Assembly: GCF_004827385.1 (NCBI RefSeq)
Contig: NZ_SRXN01000024.1
Span: 47,200 to 111,199 of the forward strand
Direction: 5' to 3'
Length of the DNA stretch: 64,000 bases
Source of the DNA: Ensifer sp. MPMI2T
GTDB taxonomy: Bacteria > Pseudomonadota > Alphaproteobacteria > Rhizobiales > Rhizobiaceae
Shown here: positions 35,840 through 44,811 of the stretch, in pieces
Layout: each line of letters begins with the position of its first letter
How positions within the stretch are numbered: the stretch's first letter is position 1
The notes under the pieces: generated by a model
Told to the model about the DNA's origin: nothing
Database searches by the model: none
What the model saw: the letters and a program-made list of their open reading frames with translations, nothing else
Translations under genes and position numbers: made by a program

Positions 35840-37054
35840 ATGTTCGCTTCCAGCACCTCCAGCGCAGCCCGTGTCCGTCCCGTCGGCGATGATTTTGAAG
35901 TCGTGGATTCTCCGAAAGCCGAGGTCACCGCGCCAACTAGCGAGGCCCCGTCGGTCGCCGAGCGTCCGGCCGCCGATGTTGCCGCGCCCCAGAAAAAACG
36001 CCGCAAGCCGGTGCTGTCGGTCCTGGGGTTGGCGCTGCTCGCGGCCGCTGCCTGGTACGGCTTTGACTGGTGGACCAACGGGCGCTTCATGGTTTCGACC
36101 GATGATGCCTATATCGAGGGCGACATCGCGACCATCTCGCCGAAGGTGTCCGGCTATGTCGCCAAGGTCGACGTGGTTGCCAATCAGCACGTGAAGGCGG
36201 GTGATCCGCTGGTTACGCTCGACGACGGCGATTATCGGATCGCGGCGGAGCAGGCCGAGGCGCAGATCGCCACCCAGAAGCTGGCGCTCAGCCGCTTCGA
36301 TGCGCAGATCGCCGGGGCAAAGGCGAGCCTCAGCCAGACCGAAGCCCAGAAGACCGCCCTTGAGGCGACCGTCCGAGGCGCCGAGCTGACGCAGAAGCGC
36401 GCCAGCGATCTCCAGTCCAAGGCCGTCGGAACGGTCGCCTCACGTGACAATGCCGATGTCGCGCTCGATCAGGCGCGCGCAAATCTCGCCGGTGCCGAGG
36501 CCAATATCGCCGCGGCCAAGGCGAATATCACCGTGCTCGAAGCGCAGCGGACCGAAGCGGAAAGCACGATCCGTTCGCTGGAGCTCGCGCGCGACAAGGC
36601 CGATCGCGATCTGGGTTTCACGGTGCTCAAGGCACCCTATGACGGCGTTGTCGGCAATGTCGCGGTTCAGGTCGGCGATCTCGTTTCCGCTGGCCAGCGG
36701 CTCGCTGCGCTCGTGCCGACGGATCAGCTCTATATCGACGCCAATTTCAAGGAAACACAGATCGCGCATCTGGTGCCGGGCTCCAAAGTTCAGATCCATA
36801 TCGACGCCTATGACGACCACCCGATCGAAGGCACGGTCGCTTCGATCTCGCCGGCATCCGGCTCGGTCTTCTCGCTGCTGCCGGCGGAAAATGCGACCGG
36901 CAACTTCACCAAGGTCATCCAGCGCGTTCCGGTGCGTATCAAACTGCCGGCCGACGTGCTGGCCGAAGGGCACTTGCGCGCGGGCCTGAGCGTCGTCGTG
37001 GACGTCGATACCCGCACGGCGCCCGATCAGTCGAAAGTGGCTGCAGCAAAGTAA
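35840..37054 (+). CDS. emrA: EmrA/HlyD-type membrane fusion protein
   Basis: A 404-residue periplasmic adaptor. A disordered cytoplasmic N-terminus (about 1-50) leads to one membrane helix (VLSVLGLALLAAAAWYGFDW, about 57-76), then a barrel-sandwich domain split by a long Ala/Gln-rich coiled-coil hairpin (about 130-255), with DAYIEGDIATISPKVSGYV and the matching TVLKAPYDGVVGNVAVQVGD. It links EmrB to an outer-membrane channel for drug export. ATG 35840 is preferred to GTG 35789, since the latter would put operator 2 inside the gene, though its ribosome-binding site is weak. Confidence 0.9.
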   Translation: MFASSTSSAARVRPVGDDFEVVDSPKAEVTAPTSEAPSVAERPAADVAAPQKKRRKPVLSVLGLALLAAAAWYGFDWWTNGRFMVSTDDAYIEGDIATISPKVSGYVAKVDVVANQHVKAGDPLVTLDDGDYRIAAEQAEAQIATQKLALSRFDAQIAGAKASLSQTEAQKTALEATVRGAELTQKRASDLQSKAVGTVASRDNADVALDQARANLAGAEANIAAAKANITVLEAQRTEAESTIRSLELARDKADRDLGFTVLKAPYDGVVGNVAVQVGDLVSAGQRLAALVPTDQLYIDANFKETQIAHLVPGSKVQIHIDAYDDHPIEGTVASISPASGSVFSLLPAENATGNFTKVIQRVPVRIKLPADVLAEGHLRAGLSVVVDVDTRTAPDQSKVAAAK

Positions 37055-37083
37055 GGCCGCGTAGCGGACGAGGAGTGGCAGAG

Positions 37084-38673
37084 ATGGCCGCAACGGCAAC
37101 GGCGAGCTCGGTCGCGGCAAGCGCGCCCAGAGCCGAGGAACAAATGGACCCGAGACGGCTGATCGCCTTCTTCGCGATGGTGGTCGGCATGTTCATGGCG
37201 ATCCTCGACATTCAGATCGTGTCGGCCTCGCTCGCCGAAATCCAGGCCGGCCTTTCAGCCGGATCGGACGAGATCGGCTGGGTGCAGACCTCCTATCTTA
37301 TCGCCGAAGTCATCATGATCCCATTATCGGGAACGCTCGCCCGCATCGTCTCGACGCGGGTCCTGTTTTCCGTCGCTGCGGCCGGCTTCACGGCTTCGAG
37401 CGCGCTTGCCGCGACCGCCACCAATATCGACCAGATGATCGTCTACCGAGCGATCCAAGGCTTTATCGGCGGCGGCATGATTCCCTCGGTCTTCGCCGCC
37501 GCGTTCACGATCTTCCCGCCGTCGAAGCGCAATATCGTCTCGCCGATCATCGGCCTCATCGCAACGCTCGCGCCGACCATCGGGCCGACGGTCGGCGGCT
37601 ATCTGAGCCATGCCTTTTCCTGGCACTGGCTGTTCCTCGTCAACGTCATTCCAGGCATCATCGTCGCGACGCTCACCTGGACCTTCATCGACTTCGACAA
37701 GCCCGAATTGGGGCTGATGAAGAAGTTCGACTGGTGGGGGCTGCTCTCCATGGCGGTCTTTCTCGGCTCGCTCGAATATGTGCTGGAGGAAGGCAATGCG
37801 AACGACTGGTTCAGTGACGACCACATCGTCATTGGCGCGGTCGCAACCGCCCTTGCGGCGATCGTCTTTTTCTATCGCGCCTTCAAGGTCGAGTTTCCGG
37901 TCGTGGATCTCAAAGCGTTCGCCAATCGCAACTTCGCCTTCGGCTCGCTCTTCTCCTTCGTAATGGGAATCGGCCTCTACGGTCTCACGTATCTCTACCC
38001 GCTCTATCTCGGGAGCATCCGCGGTTACGATTCGCTGATGATCGGCGAGACCATGTTCGTCTCGGGTCTCGCCATGTTCGTCACGGCGCCGGTCGCCGGT
38101 TTCCTCTCGGGACGGCTGGACCCGCGGGTGCTGATGACCGTCGGCTTTGCCGGCTTTGCGGCCGGCACCTGGACGATGAGCCAATTGACCGTCGACTGGG
38201 ATTTCTGGGAACTGCTCGTGCCGCAGATCCTGCGCGGCTGCTCGCTGATGCTCTGCATGGTGCCGATCAACAACATTGCGCTCGGCACGCTGCCGCCCGC
38301 CCGGATCCGCAACGCCTCCGGCCTCTATAACCTGACGCGCAACCTCGGCGGCGCCGTCGGCCTTGCTGTCATCAACACCATCCTGACGCAGCGCCAGGAC
38401 TTTCACTATGCCCGGCTTGCCGAGCATATCCAGTGGGGCAACCCAGAGGCTGTCGAACGGCTCCGGAACATGGCCTCGAACTTCACCGCCCATGGCCTCG
38501 ACGGGGCGACGATCGCTGTCAAGCAACTGGCGGCGATGGTTCAGAAGCAGGCGGTGATCCTATCCTTTGTCGACGTCTTCGTGATCCTGACGGCGCTGTT
38601 CCTGTCGCTGATCATCGGCGTCATGATGATCAGCAAGCCGCAGGGCGCCGGTGCCGGCGGCGGTGGGCACTGA
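37084..38673 (+). CDS. emrB: DHA2-family multidrug efflux pump EmrB
   Basis: A 529-residue, 14-helix proton-driven exporter of the major facilitator superfamily. The motif FMAILDIQIVSASLAEIQAG at the end of TM1 and GGYLSHAFSWHWLFLVNVIPG at TM5-6 are DHA2/EmrB signatures. AGGAG at 37071-37075 sits 8 bases before ATG 37084, which decides the start. It follows emrA by 29 bp. It should export hydrophobic compounds, possibly plant phenolics, through EmrA. Confidence 0.92.
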   Translation: MAATATASSVAASAPRAEEQMDPRRLIAFFAMVVGMFMAILDIQIVSASLAEIQAGLSAGSDEIGWVQTSYLIAEVIMIPLSGTLARIVSTRVLFSVAAAGFTASSALAATATNIDQMIVYRAIQGFIGGGMIPSVFAAAFTIFPPSKRNIVSPIIGLIATLAPTIGPTVGGYLSHAFSWHWLFLVNVIPGIIVATLTWTFIDFDKPELGLMKKFDWWGLLSMAVFLGSLEYVLEEGNANDWFSDDHIVIGAVATALAAIVFFYRAFKVEFPVVDLKAFANRNFAFGSLFSFVMGIGLYGLTYLYPLYLGSIRGYDSLMIGETMFVSGLAMFVTAPVAGFLSGRLDPRVLMTVGFAGFAAGTWTMSQLTVDWDFWELLVPQILRGCSLMLCMVPINNIALGTLPPARIRNASGLYNLTRNLGGAVGLAVINTILTQRQDFHYARLAEHIQWGNPEAVERLRNMASNFTAHGLDGATIAVKQLAAMVQKQAVILSFVDVFVILTALFLSLIIGVMMISKPQGAGAGGGGH

Positions 38674-38698
38674 ACCACCTGACGGACAATCGCTTTTA

Positions 38699-38810
38699 GC
38701 CCCTCATCCCGCTGCCGCGACCTTCTTCCCCGCGAGCGGGGAGAAGGGGCAAGCGGCATCCTCCAGTCCCCTCGCCCGCTTGTGGGGAAAGGGCTGGGGC
38801 GAGGGGGCTC
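38699..38810. repeat. GC-rich palindromic repeat P2
   Basis: The segment starts GCCCCTCATCCCGCTGCCGC, holds the palindrome CTTCTTCCCCGCGAGC with GGGGAGAAG, and ends in an inverted CCCCTCGCCC / GGGGCGAGGG pair. It belongs to the same family as the elements near 44.6 and 56.8 kb and lies between emrB and the LacI regulator. Confidence 0.75.
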
Positions 38811-38848
38811 TTGAGCAGAGAAATCACTTCCATCCACAGTGATCGACA

Positions 38849-38872
38849 TTTTTGATTTACGTACATCAAAAA
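38849..38872. promoter_or_regulatory. LacI-family operator candidate upstream of the xylose regulator
   Basis: Arms TTTTTGAT (38849-38856) and ATCAAAAA (38865-38872) are perfect 8-bp inverted repeats; the centre TACGTA extends the palindrome with one mismatch pair. A central CG in a near-symmetric site is typical of LacI/GalR operators. It lies 31 bp before the regulator start, so autoregulation and control of xylB are likely. Confidence 0.72.
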
Positions 38873-38902
38873 TTCCTCTAAGGGGTTCCCCGGGAGGAAG
38901 CG

Positions 38903-39940
38903 ATGCGACCAACGGTTCACGATATCGCCGCGAAAGCGGGCGTCAGCCTGGCAACGGTCGACCGGGTTCTCAACAATCGTCCCGGCGTGAGGAGCGTCAC
39001 ACGTGACAAGGTCGAGCGCGCGATTGCCACGCTCGGCTATGTGCGCGACGTTGCCGCGGCTAACCTCGCCAAGCGTCGCAACTACCCCTTCGTATTCATT
39101 TTGCCGGCGGGCGATAATTCCTTCATGCGCGGACTCGAGGGCGAAGTGCGTGCCGCGATGGCGCGCTCCGCTTCAGAGCGAACGCAGATAACCATTCTTC
39201 CGGTTCCGGCCTTTGACGCGCAGGCCCTTGTGCAGGCTCTGTCGGAGGCGCATCAGCGCCGGCCGGCGGGGGTGGCCGTTGTCGCCGTCGACGCCCCCGA
39301 AGTGGCCGAAGCGGTGAAGCAACTGCGGAGCGACGGCATCGCGGTGGTAACACTCGTGTCGGACTTGCCTGGATCGGGACGCGATCACTTTGCCGGCGTC
39401 GACAACATTGCGGCAGGACGCACGGCCGGCACCTTGATGGGCCGCTTCACTGGTGGCCGCGCAGGTCCGATCGCCGTGCTGGCCGGCTCGATGTTGGTGC
39501 GCGACCATCGCGACCGGCTGGAGGGTTTCAGCGCCGTCATGGCCGAGGAATTTCCGGCGCACCGGCTGCTTCCGGTGATCGAGGGACAGGACGATCCGGT
39601 CCTCGTCGAAAAGCTGGTGCACGCGCTTATCGAGCGCGAGCCGGATCTGGCGGGCATCTACAGCCTCGGCGCCGGCAATCGCGGTCTCGTCGCCGCGCTC
39701 GAGAAAACCGGCAAGAGCAAGACCAACTGCACCATTGCCCACGAGCTGACGCCACACAGCCGCGCCGCGCTTCGTTCCGGCACAATCGACGCCGTGCTCA
39801 ACCAGGATGCCGGGCACGAGGTGAGAAGCGCGATCCGTGTTCTGAAGGCCAAGGCCGACGGGCTCGCCGTAATCGAGGCGCAGGAACGCATCCGCATCGA
39901 CATTTTCCTGAAAGACAACCTGCCGATCGAGCAGGCATAG
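38903..39940 (+). CDS. LacI-family transcriptional regulator, probably xylose-responsive
   Basis: A 345-residue repressor. The N-terminal helix-turn-helix and hinge (PTVHDIAAKAGVSLATVDRV, then LNNRPGVRSVTR) belong to the LacI family, and a periplasmic-binding-protein-like sugar domain follows (about 62-340). The start follows GGGAGGAAGCG. It sits 10 bp before xylB in the same direction, so it probably senses xylose or a derivative and controls xylB and itself through the palindrome at 38849-38872. A homologue called XylR in related bacteria is plausible, but the symbol is left open. Confidence 0.88.
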   Translation: MRPTVHDIAAKAGVSLATVDRVLNNRPGVRSVTRDKVERAIATLGYVRDVAAANLAKRRNYPFVFILPAGDNSFMRGLEGEVRAAMARSASERTQITILPVPAFDAQALVQALSEAHQRRPAGVAVVAVDAPEVAEAVKQLRSDGIAVVTLVSDLPGSGRDHFAGVDNIAAGRTAGTLMGRFTGGRAGPIAVLAGSMLVRDHRDRLEGFSAVMAEEFPAHRLLPVIEGQDDPVLVEKLVHALIEREPDLAGIYSLGAGNRGLVAALEKTGKSKTNCTIAHELTPHSRAALRSGTIDAVLNQDAGHEVRSAIRVLKAKADGLAVIEAQERIRIDIFLKDNLPIEQA

Positions 39941-39950
39941 GAGGACACCC

Positions 39951-41405
39951 ATGTATCTCGGACTGGATCTAGGCACGTCCGGTGTCAAGGCGATGCTGAT
40001 CGATGGCGAGCAGAAGCTCATCGGCTCGGCATCGGGTGCGCTCGACGTTTCGCGACCGCATCCTGGCTGGTCGGAACAGCATCCGGCCCACTGGATCCGA
40101 GCCGCGGAAGAGGCCATCGCCGGTCTCAGGGCGGCGCATCCGGATGCGCTCGCGGCCGTCCGCGGCATCGGCCTTTCCGGCCAGATGCACGGCGCGACGC
40201 TCATAGGCAAGCACGACGCCGTGCTTCGTCCCTGCATTCTGTGGAACGATACCCGCAGCTTCCGCCAGGCCGCAGTCCTCGACAGCGATCCGCAGTTCCG
40301 TGCGCTGACCGGCAATATCGTTTTCCCCGGGTTCACCGCGCCGAAGCTCGCCTGGGTGCGGGAAAACGAGCCGGAGATTTTCGCCGAGGTACGCTGGGTC
40401 CTGCTTCCCAAGGATTATCTCCGCCTGTGGCTGACCGGCGAGCATATGTCGGAAATGTCCGATTCCGCCGGCACATCCTGGCTCGACACGGGCAAGCGCA
40501 AATGGTCGGAGAGCCTGCTGGCAGCGACAGATCTCGAAGAACGGCAGATGCCGGATCTCGTCGAAGGCACGGACAGCGCCGGCACGCTCAGGCCGGAGCT
40601 TGCGCGCCGCTGGGGCATGGGCACTGGCGTCGTCGTTGCCGGCGGCGCCGGCGACAATGCGGCCTCGGCCTGCGGCATGGGCACGGTTGCCGAGGGGCAG
40701 GCCTTTGTATCGCTCGGCACCTCCGGCGTACTCTTCGCCGCCAATGCAAGCTACCTTCCCAATCCGGAAAGCGCAGTGCATGCCTTCTGCCATGCGCTGC
40801 CGAACACCTGGCACCAGATGGGCGTCATCCTCTCGGCGACCGATGCGTTAAACTGGCATTCGGGCGTGACCGGCAAGAGTGCCGGAGAGCTCACCGGCGA
40901 ACTCGGCGACGTACTGAAGGCGCCGGGATCCGTCACTTTCCTTCCCTATCTTTCCGGCGAGCGCACGCCCCACAATGACGCGTCGATCCGCGGCGCCTTC
41001 GCCGGCCTCGGCCACGAAAGCTCGCGTGCGGTGCTGACCCAGGCGGTGCTCGAAGGTGTGTCCTTCGCCATCCGCGACAGCCTGGAGGCGCTCCGCGCGG
41101 CCGGCACGAGGCTCCAGCGTGTAACCGCGATCGGCGGCGGCTCGCGCTCGCGCTATTGGCTGAAGTCGATCGCGACGGCGCTGAACCTGCCGGTCGATCT
41201 GCCGGCGGATGGCGATTTCGGGGCGGCTTTCGGCGCCGCGCGGCTCGGTCTCATCGCCGCGACCGGCGCCGATCCTGTCGCGACCTGCTTTGCACCGGCA
41301 ACGGCCGAAACCGTCGCGCCGGAAGCATCGTTGGTTTCGGCCTATGAGGATGCCTATCAGCGTTATCGTCGCCTCTATCCGGCGATCAGGGATGCGACGC
41401 CGTGA
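39951..41405 (+). CDS. xylB: Xylulokinase
   Basis: A 484-residue FGGY-family sugar kinase that phosphorylates D-xylulose to xylulose 5-phosphate, feeding the pentose phosphate pathway. Seen motifs are MYLGLDLGTSGVKAMLIDG, GIGLSGQMHGATL, ILWNDTRS and VVVAGGAGDNAASACGMGTV. The MHG stretch and length fit xylulokinase rather than glycerol kinase. It follows the LacI regulator by 10 bp and is cut off from xylA by one short opposite-strand gene. Confidence 0.95.
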   Translation: MYLGLDLGTSGVKAMLIDGEQKLIGSASGALDVSRPHPGWSEQHPAHWIRAAEEAIAGLRAAHPDALAAVRGIGLSGQMHGATLIGKHDAVLRPCILWNDTRSFRQAAVLDSDPQFRALTGNIVFPGFTAPKLAWVRENEPEIFAEVRWVLLPKDYLRLWLTGEHMSEMSDSAGTSWLDTGKRKWSESLLAATDLEERQMPDLVEGTDSAGTLRPELARRWGMGTGVVVAGGAGDNAASACGMGTVAEGQAFVSLGTSGVLFAANASYLPNPESAVHAFCHALPNTWHQMGVILSATDALNWHSGVTGKSAGELTGELGDVLKAPGSVTFLPYLSGERTPHNDASIRGAFAGLGHESSRAVLTQAVLEGVSFAIRDSLEALRAAGTRLQRVTAIGGGSRSRYWLKSIATALNLPVDLPADGDFGAAFGAARLGLIAATGADPVATCFAPATAETVAPEASLVSAYEDAYQRYRRLYPAIRDATP

Positions 41406-41431
41406 TCGGCTGTGGCACATCCGACCGCCGC

Positions 41432-41791
41432 TTATTGCGCCGGGATCTTGTCGAGGAAGCCGGTCACCTGTTTCAGCCGGCCATCCTCGATGAGGCCGAA
41501 ATCCGTGCCCTCGATGACGGAGGTTCCATCCGGCCCGAGCGTCCAGGAAAATCGGATTGTGTCGGAGAACCCGTCCGGCTTGCCCTTGAGGGCGAAGCGG
41601 AAGCCGGGGAACTGGTGTTGCACGCCGGCAATCAGCGTGGTGATCGCCTCATGGCCCTCGCCCTGCATGACCGGGTCGCGGTAGCCGATCTCCGGCGTGA
41701 ACGCCCTTTCGACAAGCGTGCCGCGTTTCGCGGCATCGGTCTCGTTCCAGGCGGCAATATAGGCTTCGGCAATGTGATCGAGGTCGTGCAT
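41432..41791 (-). CDS. SnoaL-like / NTF2-fold protein
   Basis: A 119-residue protein of the NTF2-like fold, with AEAYIAAWNETDAAKRGTLV, YRDPVMQGEGHEAI and a C-terminal IEGTDFGLIEDGRLKQVTGF. Such small single-domain proteins include polyketide cyclases, isomerases and proteins of unknown role. The start follows CCAAGGAAAAATTCCG. It lies antisense between xylB and xylA, breaking the sugar cluster. No specific function is claimed. Confidence 0.8.
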   Translation of the reverse strand: MHDLDHIAEAYIAAWNETDAAKRGTLVERAFTPEIGYRDPVMQGEGHEAITTLIAGVQHQFPGFRFALKGKPDGFSDTIRFSWTLGPDGTSVIEGTDFGLIEDGRLKQVTGFLDKIPAQ

Positions 41792-41925
41792 CGGAATTTT
41801 TCCTTGGGTTTGCGTTTCGATGTGCCGACTGTCGGCGATCGAGGGAATGAAACCAATTACCTTCCACGTAATGGCCGGCCGCCGCTTGGCGCCGGCGATC
41901 CATCATCCATGAGAGGAGCAAGACA

Positions 41926-43236
41926 GTGAGCACGGGATTTTTCGGCGATATCGCCAAGATCAAATATGAGGGACCGGAGAGCACCAATCCGCTCGCCTTC
42001 CGCCACTACAATCCGGATGAAATCGTTCTCGGCAAGCGCATGGAGGATCACCTTCGCTTTGCCGTCGCCTACTGGCACACCTTCGTCTGGCCGGGTGGCG
42101 ATCCCTTCGGCGGCCAGACCTTCGAGCGTCCCTGGTTCAAGGACACCATGGATGCGGCGAAGCTGAAGGCCGACGTCGCGTTCGAATTCTTCCAGCTTCT
42201 CGGTGTGCCGTTCTACTGCTTCCACGACGCGGACGTGCGTCCGGAGGGTAAAAGCTTCGCCGAGAACACCAGCAACCTCAACGAGATCGTCGACTATTTC
42301 GCCAACAAGCAGGCCGAAACCGGCGTCAAGCTGCTCTGGGGCACGGCGAACCTCTTCTCGAACCGGCGCTACATGTCGGGTGCGGCGACCAATCCGGATC
42401 CGGATGTTTTCGCCTTTGCCGCAGCGACGGTGAAGACCTGCATCGACGCGACGCAGAAGCTCGGCGGCGAGAACTATGTGCTGTGGGGCGGACGCGAAGG
42501 TTACGAGACGCTGCTGAACACGGACCTCAAGCGCGAACTCGACCAGCTCGGCCGCTTCGTCAATCTGGTGGTCGAGTACAAGCACAAGATCGGCTTCAAG
42601 GGTACGATCCTGATCGAGCCGAAGCCGCAGGAGCCGACCAAGCACCAGTACGATTTCGACGTCGCGACGGTCTACGGCTTCCTCAAGAAGTACGGCCTCG
42701 AGAACGAGGTGAAGGTCAATATCGAGCAGGGCCATGCGATCCTCGCCGGCCACTCCTTCGAGCATGAACTGGCGCTCGCCAACGCCCTCGGCATCTTCGG
42801 CTCGATCGACATGAACCGCAACGATTACCAGTCCGGCTGGGATACCGACCAGTTCCCGAACAACGTTCCGGAAATGACGCTCGCCTATTACCACGTGCTT
42901 GCGGGCGGCGGCTTCAAGACCGGCGGCACCAATTTCGACGCCAAGCTGCGCCGTCAGTCGCTCGATCCGGAAGACCTGCTGATCGGCCATATCGGCGGCA
43001 TGGATTGCTGCGCGCGCGGCCTAAAGGCGGCGGCGAAGATGATCGAGGACAAGGCGCTCTCGGCGCCGCTCGAAAATCGCTATGCCGGCTGGAACGTGCC
43101 CGAGGCGAAGAAGATGCTCGACGGCGGCTTCTCGCTCGACGAAATCGAGGCCTGGGTGCGCAAGGCCGACCTCAATCCGCAGCCGAAATCCGGCAAGCAG
43201 GAATTCCTGGAGAACGTGGTGAACCGCTACGTCTAA
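41926..43236 (+). CDS. xylA: Xylose isomerase
   Basis: A 436-residue enzyme that turns D-xylose into D-xylulose. The start is GTG, decided by GAGAGGAG 8 bases upstream. Active-site and metal-binding motifs are [44 protein letters not shown] and [15 protein letters not shown]. Length fits the class II (long N-terminus) xylose isomerases. It acts just before XylB in xylose catabolism, although the two genes are separated by a SnoaL-like gene and may have separate promoters. Confidence 0.96.
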   Translation: MSTGFFGDIAKIKYEGPESTNPLAFRHYNPDEIVLGKRMEDHLRFAVAYWHTFVWPGGDPFGGQTFERPWFKDTMDAAKLKADVAFEFFQLLGVPFYCFHDADVRPEGKSFAENTSNLNEIVDYFANKQAETGVKLLWGTANLFSNRRYMSGAATNPDPDVFAFAAATVKTCIDATQKLGGENYVLWGGREGYETLLNTDLKRELDQLGRFVNLVVEYKHKIGFKGTILIEPKPQEPTKHQYDFDVATVYGFLKKYGLENEVKVNIEQGHAILAGHSFEHELALANALGIFGSIDMNRNDYQSGWDTDQFPNNVPEMTLAYYHVLAGGGFKTGGTNFDAKLRRQSLDPEDLLIGHIGGMDCCARGLKAAAKMIEDKALSAPLENRYAGWNVPEAKKMLDGGFSLDEIEAWVRKADLNPQPKSGKQEFLENVVNRYV

Positions 43237-43248
43237 TCGCTGCGAACG

Positions 43249-43277
43249 GATGGGCGCTCCTGTCGCGGGCGCCCGTC
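43249..43277 (+). terminator. Possible terminator after xylA
   Basis: GATGGGCGC (43249-43257 region) pairs with GCGCCCGTC (43269-43277) with one wobble, around a short loop, 12 bp after the xylA stop. The following bases TGCTCACTC contain few T, so ending may be inefficient. Confidence 0.45.
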
Positions 43278-43492
43278 TGCTCACTCGAATACATGGCCAT
43301 GCGTTTTGGCGAGGACCGGAAATGTGGCTCGCAGGATACGCAGAAGCAGGATTGCCCCTCGTGAAAAATCTGCTAGCTTCTGCTTACTGCAACGTTTCAG
43401 GTCCATCAGCAATCGCGAAAATTGGGTGCGGCCGCACCTTTTCCAGCAACCGGTCACACTGGCCGGAATCGTGATCTAGGGAGGAAATCGGG

Positions 43493-44545
43493 ATGAAGAC
43501 CATCAAGGGCCCAGGGCTTTTTCTTGCGCAGTTCGCCGGTGACGCGGCTCCGTTCAATTCCTGGGACTCGATCACCAAATGGGCGGCCGACTGCGGCTAC
43601 AAGGGCGTGCAGATTCCAAGCTGGGACGGCCGGCTGTTCGACCTGAAGAAGGCTGCCGAGTCCAAGACCTACTGCGACGAGATCGCCGGAAAAGCGCGTG
43701 ACAGCGGCGTCGAGATCACCGAACTTTCGACCCATCTGCAGGGTCAGCTCGTCGCCGTGCACCCGGCCTATGACGAGGCTTTCGACGGCTTTGCGGCACC
43801 CGAAGTGCGGGGCAATCCGAAGGCGCGCCAGCAATGGGCGGTGGAACAGGTGAAGATGGCGCTGACGGCGTCCCGCAATCTCGGCTTGAACGCCATGGCA
43901 AGCTTCTCCGGCGCGCTTGCCTGGCCTTTCGTTTATCCCTGGCCGCAGCGTCCCGCGGGGCTCGTGGAAACGGCCTTTGACGAGCTTGCCCGGCGATGGA
44001 AGCCGATCCTCGATCATGCCGAGGATTGCGGCGTCGATGTCTGCTACGAGATCCACCCGGGTGAGGACCTGCACGACGGCATCACCTACGAGATGTTCCT
44101 GGAACGCACCGGCAACCACGCCCGCGCCTGCATGCTCTACGATCCATCGCATTACGTGCTGCAGTGCCTGGACTATCTCGACAATATCGACATCTACAAG
44201 GACCGGATCCGGATGTTCCACGTCAAGGACGCGGAGTTCAACCCGACCGGCCGGCAAGGTGTCTATGGCGGCTACCAGAGCTGGGTGAACCGTGCCGGTC
44301 GCTTCCGCTCCCTCGGTGACGGCCAGGTCGATTTCGGCGCGGTCTTCTCGAAGATGGCGGCGAACGATTTCGACGGCTGGGCCGTCGTCGAGTGGGAATG
44401 CTGCCTAAAGCATCCGGAAGACGGTGCACGCGAAGGCGCTGAGTTCGTCAAGGCGCACATCATCCGCGTCACCGAAAAGGCCTTCGACGATTTCGCCGAC
44501 AGCGGCACCGACGAGGCAGCGAACCGGCGGATGCTGGGGATCTAG
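43493..44545 (+). CDS. Sugar phosphate isomerase/epimerase-like TIM-barrel protein
   Basis: A 350-residue protein of the xylose-isomerase-like TIM-barrel fold. Likely metal ligands are in DVCYEIHPGEDLHDG, LYDPSHYVLQ, MFHVKDAEFNPTG and WAVVEWECCLKH, in the order expected for this fold. The start follows GGGAGGAAATCGGG. It precedes a Gfo/Idh/MocA oxidoreductase. In known pairs of this kind (for example YcjR/YcjS and keto-glycoside pathways) the two enzymes handle oxidised sugars or glycosides; the substrate here is not known. Confidence 0.85.
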   Translation: MKTIKGPGLFLAQFAGDAAPFNSWDSITKWAADCGYKGVQIPSWDGRLFDLKKAAESKTYCDEIAGKARDSGVEITELSTHLQGQLVAVHPAYDEAFDGFAAPEVRGNPKARQQWAVEQVKMALTASRNLGLNAMASFSGALAWPFVYPWPQRPAGLVETAFDELARRWKPILDHAEDCGVDVCYEIHPGEDLHDGITYEMFLERTGNHARACMLYDPSHYVLQCLDYLDNIDIYKDRIRMFHVKDAEFNPTGRQGVYGGYQSWVNRAGRFRSLGDGQVDFGAVFSKMAANDFDGWAVVEWECCLKHPEDGAREGAEFVKAHIIRVTEKAFDDFADSGTDEAANRRMLGI

Positions 44546-44550
44546 CCGTC

Positions 44551-44776
44551 TGCCCCTCACCCAAGCCTCTCACCGCTCGCGGGGAGAAGGTGCCGGCAGG
44601 CGGATGAGGGGCGCATACGAGGCGGCGAACAGGCATGTTGGGAATTTGGCTGGGGATCTTCTGCCCCTCACCCTAACCCTCTCCCCGCGAGCGGGGAGAG
44701 GGACTTGGGAGCACGCGGCTTACTCCTTCTCCCCGTCAAAACGGAGAGAAGGTTCGCGGCAGCGGGATGAGGGGCA
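44551..44776. repeat. Tandem GC-rich palindromic repeats P3
   Basis: Two or three related elements stand head to tail. Each begins near GCCCCTCACCC and holds a CTCCCCGCGAGCGGGGAGAG-type palindrome or CTTCTCCCCGTC/GGAGAGAAGG pair, then ends GGATGAGGGGC. The copy beginning at 44663 is uninterrupted and serves as the reference for the split copy near 56.7 kb. They fill the space between the TIM-barrel gene and the oxidoreductase gene. Confidence 0.8.
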
Positions 44777-44811
44777 ATTCCACCGCAAACACTTCAGGAG
44801 AGGAAAACACG

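Noticed and set aside
44551..44776. CRISPR array
   Set aside because: The repeated units are palindromic GC-rich elements of unequal length without regular unique spacers, and no cas genes are present.
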